This document shows positions 57,067-64,000 of a stretch of 64,000 nt of DNA, piece after piece. The notes below the pieces were generated by a model, which was given only the letters and a program-made list of their open reading frames with translations, searched no databases and had not been told where the DNA came from. The translations under genes and the position numbers were made by a program. The stretch comes from Clarkia xantiana subsp. parviflora (Eukaryota; Streptophyta; Magnoliopsida; Myrtales; Onagraceae), in contig JAPTYO010000007.1 of assembly GCA_036873135.1 (NCBI GenBank), positions 27,820,763 through 27,884,762 on the forward strand. Direction: 5' to 3'. Each line of letters begins with the position of its first letter. Within the stretch, counting starts at the first letter, position 1.

Positions 57067-57931
57067 TCAGTGTAACAAAACAAGGTTAATGTTTACAGTT
57101 GCAAAAAGTGGAGTATAACCATCCTGCATATGAGCCATTGTGCAACGCCATTTCTTCTTGTAAAAAACACATCCTTTGGAATAGCATTTATCAACATTGT
57201 GACATTTCTTCTTACAGAAATCACACATCACATTGGCAAATGGATTATTCATTCCCTTCTCAGCTATGATTCCAGCATTTGCACCAATATTATTGACACC
57301 AGCAGCAATGTCAGAGGAGGCTCCTCTCTGTCCATCCTCTTGAATCAATAAGTTGTAAGCTTGATTAAGAGTGGATAAGGATCCCACAAGAGCATCTGAC
57401 TCCACACAACAGAATATGAGTCCTTTAACCCCATCATGAATTGAAAAAGCCTCTGATTATCCTTATTTTTTAGATGCCTTTTGAAGTCATCCCCCTCAAT
57501 ATGTGGAAGATTCGAAGCAGAGTCATATTCAGCCTAAAGAAACTTGAGTCTGGTACAGAAAACGTAAATACTATCCATACCGTGCCTTATGAGAACAATT
57601 TCTCTGTGAAGTTGGTAAATCCTATAACCACTCTTTTTATCGAACATCTCCTTCAATTTAAACCAGATAACAGCAACACTAGTGACATACATAATACTAT
57701 TCTTGATGTGATGTTTAACAAAATTGAGAAGCCAACCACAGACAAAAGTGTTGCAGCGATCCAAAGATCGTGCAATCCAACATCAAAATTTTCATGCATG
57801 CAACTCCCATTGATAAAACCTAGCTTGTTTCTACCATGAAAGAATATGAACACAAATCTTCTCCACATGGCGTAGTTATCAGATCCAGACAGACGATCAG
57901 CCGCTACGCTCAAGCTAGGGTTATCAGACAA
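57067..57931 (-). pseudogene. Ty1/copia gag relic
   Basis: On the minus strand, overlapping frames give the usual order of copia gag. First comes LSGSDNYAMWRRFV with NKLGFINGSC. Next come CNTFVCGWLLNFV, NSIMYVTSVAVIWFKLKEMF and IYQLHREI. Last is a CCHC knuckle variant CDFCKKKCHNVDKCY (57230-57186 region), in which the Gly of the consensus is Cys. The pieces lie in different frames, so the gene is broken by small indels. Protease, integrase and RT are missing to the left, where the element is truncated. Confidence 0.82.
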
Positions 57932-58307
57932 GTGAAGGAATAGATGATGCTGCGAATGTACCTCCGAATAATAATCCAGAAAGAGCCTTACCGGAAGATG
58001 TAGAGTTCTTCAACTATTCCTCACTGCGTTTCTCTTCAGCCATCGATCAGAGAAAGATGAAGAACCGGTTGCTCTTAGGAAACGCAAAGACAAGGAGAAT
58101 CGCTCGCAATTACTGCATGCAAATCGCTTCGAAACGAATCTCGCCACATAATCAAGATCAACGAAACACAAATCGACACCAAAAAAGTATTCCATCGCAA
58201 AAGAAAGGAGTTGTTACAGGGAAAAGGATGATGAAAAATGGATTGGTGGTAGAGGTTCGCGGAGATGGAGAAACATCCGCACAAAGCGAACCGAGAAGTC
58301 ATGGATG

Positions 58308-58320
58308 GCTCTGATACCAT
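58308..58320 (-). other. Primer-binding site of the copia relic
   Basis: The minus strand reads TGGTATCAGAGCC, complementary to the 3' end of initiator tRNA-Met and standard for Ty1/copia. It lies about 380 bases upstream of the gag relic in the same orientation. Confidence 0.85.
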
Positions 58321-58323
58321 AAA

Positions 58324-58563
58324 TGATTATGAGCAACAAAACCCTAATCTGGAAAAAACTAAACAACAGAAGCACTTGATGTCATAGGGGTTATTCCTTC
58401 ATTTGGACTCACTCACTCTTAATTACTTAGTAATTATTAACAAAAAGTCAAATACAACCCAAAGAAAGAAAAAGAAGGAACAAGACCCTTAAAGACCTAA
58501 CAACATAAATAACAGGCTCTATGAAATAACAAGCAAGTCTACAAACTAAACAAAAACAAAACA
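58324..58563 (-). repeat. Probable 5' LTR of the copia relic
   Basis: On the + strand it would run from TGATTATGAG (58324) to AAAACA (58563), that is TG...CA. It ends three bases from the primer-binding site. The right boundary is a guess, because no second LTR is present for comparison. Confidence 0.4.
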
Positions 58564-58664
58564 TATTGTCCAAACTTCCAGCTTGAACAAATAAGCATTT
58601 ACATGTGGAAAGTATTTTGAAGTAAAAGAAATGATGAACTTTATAAAAAATACAAGGGTTAACA

Positions 58665-59155
58665 GGTGTTTTGGTCCATGATGTTTGACAACTTTTGGGT
58701 TTTGGTCAATGATATTTTTTTTACCTAGTTTTGGTACCATATGTTTGCAGATTTTTTCTAGTTTTGATCTAACCGTTACATTCCGTCCATTTTTTAACAT
58801 GTTCAAGTCACGTGATCCACTCTAAACTTTAAATTTAGTCCTCTAATACTTTCTTAACCTTTTTTTTGTTCAATTTAGTCTCGAAGTTTCAAAATTGACC
58901 CCAATTGGACAATAGGTCCAATTGAATTTTTGAAACTTCGGGACTAAATTGAAAAAAAAAAAAGGTTAGAAAAGTATTAGAGGGACTAATTGAAAGTTTA
59001 TGGTGGATCATGTGACTTGTACATGTCAAAAAATGGACGGAATGTAACGGTCGGACCAAAACTAGAAAAAATATGCAAACATATAATACCAAAACTAGGA
59101 AAAAAAACATTATGGACCAAAATTAAAAAATGGTCAAACAGCATGGACAATGAGA
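58665..59155. repeat. Fold-back element, about 240-bp arms
   Basis: The left half (TTTTGGTCCATGATGTTTGAC ... GTTCAATTTAGTC ... CCCCAATTGGAC) and the right half (GTCCAATTG ... GGACTAAATTGA ... TTATGGACCAAAA ... GGTCAAACAGCATGGAC) are inverted copies around about 58905-58920. The words ACATGTTCAAGTCACGTGATCCAC and GGATCATGTGACTTGTACATGTC (by position, 58797 and 59010) belong to the family also seen at 38965, 40126 and 61000. Confidence 0.8.
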
Positions 59156-59159
59156 GTAC

Positions 59160-59965
59160 AATTTGGGATTAGATGAAGGCTACCTACCCTTATGGTTAGT
59201 TTGGCGGACTTTCAAGTCCCTTGCCTTGCCTCCAACTAACTTGGAAGTATTAGACAAAGTCGATATTTATATATATATATATATATTAACTTAATTGACG
59301 TGTTTGGAAGAAGACTTGCCTTCAAAATGCGTCTTTAAAAAATGTGTATTTTTATTTATTATATTATATATAATTATGCTTATTAATTAAGTTAAAAATA
59401 ATTTACGGTTAAATCGGTGAATTAAGTTTTAAAATCAATGATAATTCGTTAAATAACCATAAATTCGTAATTATATATGTTGAAACTAATTATATATACA
59501 CATGAGCTCACATAAAAATTAATCTACCATTCCTATTATTATTAATTAATTTTAATACAAAACATTATTGAATTTATATAGTTGGATTAGACTCAGTCTG
59601 AATTATATAATTTTGTTTTGTTAAGACAGTCATATTGTTATTCAATGGAGCCATTTTCCTTAGTATTTAACACAGTTTTATGTTCTAATTCAAGGAAGGA
59701 TGTGACATTTGGGATATTAAGCGTGGAGTTAGCATATTAAAAGTTATCTGGTTACATCCAATATATGTGAAATTAGAGTAAAAACTGAACCTAATATATA
59801 TTGCTTTTAGAAAATAGTTGTTAATAATTTAGAAAAAGAAGAACATGTTATAAAGAGTAAAATACTAAAATTTACGATTTGAGTTGTCGGTTTATCAATT
59901 ATCTAGTAATTAAATTAAAGAAGACAAATTTAAAGTGTTGTTGAACAATGTTTCTTCTCTATACG
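59160..59965. other. AT-rich intergenic DNA
   Basis: No gene is seen. A TA run lies at about 59265-59287. Confidence 0.5.
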
Positions 59966-60226
59966 TAGGAATGTTTGGTCGGGTCTGTCTTTGCCACTAC
60001 TATAGAGAGAGAGACTACTGAACTAAACGAAGCACGTGCTTTTTTTACCTTCTTCTTCTTCATTATTATTCACCATCACTACCCTCTGTTGAGTTTCCCT
60101 TCCCTTCCACTGATGATCTTTTTTTTTTTCTGGCTCTTCCCCACACTCGCCATCTCTGCTGCCGCCATTTTCGGGGGAACCATCGAAAGCTTCCATTAAT
60201 TGTGTTTCTTGCTGTCTCCAAGCTGG
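59966..60226 (+). other. Possible orphan first exon / 5' UTR
   Basis: This is a GC-richer, pyrimidine-rich stretch (CTTCTTCTTCTTCATT, CCCTTCCCTTCCAC) with GAGAGAGAGA at its start and a donor-like CAAGCTG-GTTAG at about 60226. It looks like a plant transcript leader, but no coding exon follows within the next 3 kb that I can recognise. The frame 59975-60199 is hydrophobic and low-complexity and is not convincing as a protein. Confidence 0.3.
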
Positions 60227-60430
60227 TTAGTTTTTTCAATTTTAGTTTCAATTAATAGTAATATACGTAAATTAGAAATATATGATATCCTATTTTATTT
60301 AAAATGTTTTCACATTAATTTTTTTTTTTTTTTATGAAAAAATCTGTTAGCAAATCAGAATACCTAGATCATGGTTTCCAACCGTGATTGAAAGCTTAAT
60401 TGTAAGTCCGAATCAAATCATAGTTCTACA

Positions 60431-60655
60431 CAGGTACGGAGCTAGTATAGGATGAGGATGAGGAGAGCAATTATGAATTACCCCTCAATTTTTTTTTGTT
60501 TTCTATTTTTGTAATTTTTCACTTTAAAATATATAATTATTATCATTTTAATCCTTTAAATTTTATACTTACCCCCTAATTTTTTTATACTAACTAATTT
60601 AATTGCTCCTAATCAATCATTGCCTCTAAAAAATCTTATACCTTGCTGATTCCGC
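60431..60655. mobile_element. hAT-like MITE, related to that in the GH3 intron
   Basis: It starts CAGGTACGGAGCTAGTATAGGATGAGGATGAGG (positions 60431-60463). It continues with AATTACCCCTCAATTTTT, collinear with 25450 onward (GGATTTAGTATAGGACGAGGATGG, TTGCCCCCTCAACTTTTT). The right end near TGATTCCGCAG is degraded. Confidence 0.5.
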
Positions 60656-60999
60656 AGAATGGCGACTAGAAGCTCAACTGAGCTCCATTCAGCGGAACCC
60701 ATGATGTGGTTCTGACTCACATTAGTTCCCCATTATTAGGTGAACTAATTGAAACACTTCCAAAAAGAAAGTTTTAATAATTTTAATATAATTCCGTCTG
60801 AAGAATATCAAAGTGAGCAATAGTGCAAAAATTGATTAAACAAATTGGGCAAAACTTGAAAACATAAACTTGATTTTCTTTTTTACACGTGGTAGTTTAG
60901 AGTGTTCGATGAAATAGTAGCACACATAACATATTTACTTTATTATACTAATTTTTTTCACATTAATCTGTAAAAAATAAAGTGTGAATCTAATTGTCC
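60656..60999. other. AT-rich intergenic DNA
   Basis: No gene or clear repeat is seen. Confidence 0.4.
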
Positions 61000-61410
61000 T
61001 AAACTAGGCATAGGTCAGACCCAACCGACCCGGATTCAGAGTCGGTCTTAGCCTAGGCTAGGTCCAACCCTGGGTCGGAGTCGCCAGACCCAGCCGACCC
61101 CGACCCAAGGTCGGACCTAGCCTAGGCTATGCTCGGCTAGATCAATTTAGTTCGATTTTAAAATTTTAGGACTAAATTGAACAAAATAAAAATTAAGAAT
61201 ATATTTGAGGGACTAAACTGAACAAAATCAAAAGTTTAGGGTCGGCTACGTGACTTGCACATGTCATTTAACGGCCAAAGCTAATGGTCAACTACGGATG
61301 TACCAAAAGCCATATTTTTTCAAAGTTTGGTATCAAAAGTATACAAAACCAAACATTCAGTACTAAAAACCATATTCAGTCAAACATGCGAGGTAAAAAG
61401 TACATTTAGC
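61000..61410 (-). repeat. Dispersed repeat with GC-rich module, copy in minus orientation
   Basis: The reverse complement is collinear with 40126-40530: TACTTTTTACC, TTTGGTTTTGTATACTTTTG, GACATGTGCAAGTCACGT, TTTAGTCCCTCAAATATATTC, then the GC-rich GACCTAGCCTAGGCTA part. Divergence is moderate. Confidence 0.75.
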
Positions 61411-62181
61411 CGATTTATATTTCTAACCTTTAAGTAGGGATGAAGCGGTGAATATAGTTATTAATTCTTTATTTTTATTTTTATTTTTAATACCCAAAGG
61501 CCAAAGGAAAGATACCATTTGACCCAAACTAAAATAGAATTGAAGAGGCAGAAAAAAATAAAATAAAATAATTTTGAGAACTGACTTGATATAGCAGGCT
61601 TGGTTGGACTTGGATCCACAAACTCCAGGCTTTCAGGGTACCATATGTGTTTTGTCATATTCACCATAAGGCCCAGATATTTTAGGCCTATTAGCAAGGC
61701 CCAATTTCTCAGAGCTTGTTAATAAAGGCCATGGGCCGAATAGTTTTTTTTGCCAATTATATGTCACAATTGTTTAAACAAAACGTCAGAAAAACGAGAA
61801 CTAGGACATTAAGTACTTGCTTATAATCAATCCAAAAAAAAGAAAGTACTTGCTTGTAAGAATAATAAAGATAAATAGTATTCATGTGATATTGTAAATA
61901 CTTCATTTTAAAAACCGAAATTGAAAACCTCATTATCAATACGAGAATTGTTATGGAAGGGCCAAACATAAGTAACATGATGATGACATAGCAATGACGA
62001 CATCATATTAACCGCAGTTAAATATATTTATAATACGCACATGCATTTTTTATTTTATTTTTGTAAACCACATACATTTTGCTTGGCCCACCAGTATTCA
62101 TGTCTATTTGTAAAGTTAACGTATACATCAACCATGACCGAATTACATATATTTTCGGCTACTATAAGCACAAGTGGAGAA

Positions 62182-62220
<39 letters not shown>

Positions 62221-63104
62221 TAAAAATTTTAAATGGCAACGTCGATTTTAATGCTTGACCATTTTTGCGGCTGGAGCTTTGAATTCAATGAATCTTTGTT
62301 TGCGTACGGATTTTATGCTGAAGTTGCCCGACTTTTGGACCTGAGTTAGGCTGGCTATGTTTTGAATAGTTTTTCGATATACACACGTAAACAATTTATG
62401 TCATTAACATATTCGTATGTATCAAGAAGCAACATTCATACATTTATACATGGTATAGTTTTTCAAAGTAAAAGACAGACATCATCCTTGAAATCTTGTC
62501 GGTTTGGAGTCAAAGTTCGGAGACATCTCAATGTACGTCTAAGATTCAAGAAAAAGAAAATTCAAACTATTTTTACTAATAGTGTTCAATAAAAACTTAA
62601 AAAATTCAAATACCAAGCTTTGAGATAGCTATAATTACTATCAATTCTAAGATAAAAATATATTTTGACACCTAAAATATCTCGTGAAAAAATAAAATAA
62701 AAACTCCATTTATATATTTTATTAATTATAACCTTTAGGATATATAATATAATTTCTAAATTCTAAAAAATGTTTTCATTTTTTTTTTTAAATTGAATAA
62801 TATGTAAGCTGCAGCTAATAAATACGCAACCCATAAGCTGAATTTTAAAGGAGGCTCCTTTTTAGATTGGCCACAGCACAATTGATCAAAAATTATAATC
62901 AAATAGATAGGAAAATTAAAACGAAATACCATTATGTAACCAATGATGATTTTTTTTTTTCTTTCTATCATGGTGCTTGTATTATTATACATTAAAACCA
63001 TTCAAGAACATTAACTTGATCCTTCAACCACAGAATATTAATTAATAGCTCGCCTTACATGCATGAACTTGCATATTGACTATATTATCAAACATATACC
63101 AAAA
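61411..63104. other. AT-rich intergenic DNA
   Basis: No gene is recognised. A TA run is at about 62184-62217. Confidence 0.5.
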
Positions 63105-63240
63105 TCGGACCAGCAGGTAAAACGTTGTGTTTCTTGGGACGAACCAAGTTCGAATCCCGTAAAAGACGTCACATTGGAGATATTTAACTTTAACGCTCAG
63201 TCCGAAATTGCAAAAACAATTTTGTAAACTAAAATAAACC
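63105..63240. repeat. Possible SINE-like repeat
   Basis: This is the partner of the repeat at 24975-25105. It has GTAAAACG, a box-B-like GTTCGAATCCC and AACGCTCAGTCCGAAATTGCA in the same order. Confidence 0.35.
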
Positions 63241-63454
63241 AAACATATGTTTGTATTATATGAGAACGATGAAAACCCTAGTCACCACAGCGCATATTCG
63301 GACCAAGTGTAAATTAATAAGCACTTACGCAGATACACAGTCTGACAGTTCAAAATTATATATACAAAGAAGTAGATGTGTGTATCAATTTATGATGGTC
63401 CTAAAACCCTAAGCCACCAGTTATATATATATATGTTGTTCACAACATTAATCG

Positions 63455-63790
63455 AGGTTGTGTTTACAAGCCGAGTATTTGCCAAACTTTATTCGACTAA
63501 TTAAAACTTCTGAACTCGAGCTTAAACTTTTGAAAATCAAACTTGACTCGCATCCAGCATAATATCGAGCTCAACTCGACTCGTAAGTTTACTATATATC
63601 ACAATAAGTTAGTATTTCTCAACACTATAAAATTTGTTCTCGAACTCATCTGAATTATATATGTATATTATAGACCTTATTCAGGTTTGTGATCAATTCG
63701 AGCAAATTATTATCAAGCTCGAACTCGACTCGGCAGACCAAAAAGGCTCGAGTTGAATTCGAGTTTTGATCTAGTCAATTCCGAGAAGGT
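63455..63790. repeat. TCGA-rich dispersed repeat
   Basis: Repeated CTCGA/TCGAG words (CTCAACTCGACTCGTAAG, AAGCTCGAACTCGACTCGG, GGCTCGAGTTGAATTCGAG) in both orientations. A related stretch is in GH3 intron 1 (about 21728-21875, GATTTCGACTCGG, TTCGGCTCGAATTAATCG). Likely an old transposon family. Confidence 0.4.
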
Positions 63791-64000
63791 CACGAGTAAG
63801 CTTCACTCACACACTACACCCTATTTGTGCATCAATGAACTTTCGTTAATGCAAATCTATGGTTCTTCACAACTATCATCAAATAGATAGATATCCAACG
63901 AAAAAGTAGGGCAAAGGAAAGAACTAGACGTATATATAAACACTTTAATACGAAATTCATTATAATTACTCAAAACCAACTTACTCCAAAGTATCCATAA
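63791..64000. other. Intergenic DNA to the window end
   Basis: No feature is recognised. Confidence 0.4.

Noticed and set aside
59975..60199. Small hydrophobic protein
   Set aside because: The frame is low-complexity Phe/Pro/Ser from a pyrimidine-rich leader, with no homology I recognise.

Overview
This is a nuclear DNA window from a flowering plant, probably a eudicot. The evidence is multi-exon genes with short GT-AG introns, plant-specific families (an SYP13-type syntaxin, a plant GH3 exo-glucanase, a plant O-fucosyltransferase-like protein, a GT47 exostosin-like enzyme), very AT-rich intergenic DNA, and dense plant transposable elements. Nothing bacterial or organellar is seen. I cannot name the species.

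Left part (1-16713): two related Ty3/gypsy LTR retrotransposons that look like the Tat (Ogre/Retand/Grande) lineage. Element 1 (+ strand, cut by the window edge) keeps the integrase, a 50-bp tandem array, a spliced gene on the antisense strand, the polypurine tract and the 3' LTR. Element 2 (minus strand, 8764-16713) is complete, with two almost identical LTRs and a GGATA target duplication. It keeps gag-protease and the antisense gene but has lost RT, RNase H and integrase by an in-frame deletion. A Helitron (6720-7897) lies between them.

Middle (16714-35890): a Mutator-like MITE with a long hairpin (16822-17082), then AT-rich DNA, an intact 8-exon GH3 beta-glucanase/glucosidase gene (21420-26348), a large non-autonomous Helitron with duplicated 5' end (about 27664-32060), a small Lys-rich ORF of unknown nature (32634-32990), and two tandem-repeat blocks.

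Right part (35890-64000): a 13-exon syntaxin gene (+, 36252-39379), an F-box-type pseudogene (minus) split by a solo LTR, a Ty1/copia RNase H relic, a 10-exon O-fucosyltransferase-like gene (minus, 44403-48593), a 3-exon exostosin-like glycosyltransferase gene (minus, 49959-52763), then a gene-poor stretch of Helitron ends, a CACTA terminus, a decayed copia gag with its primer-binding site, and fold-back repeats.

The four intact host genes all act in the secretory pathway, cell surface or cell wall (membrane fusion, glycan transfer, wall glucan hydrolysis). I see no evidence of co-regulation. The most unusual feature is the retroelement pair: each element carries a second, intron-containing gene with its own TATA box, transcribed against the retroelement, and the two convergent transcription units meet at a 50-bp repeat array.
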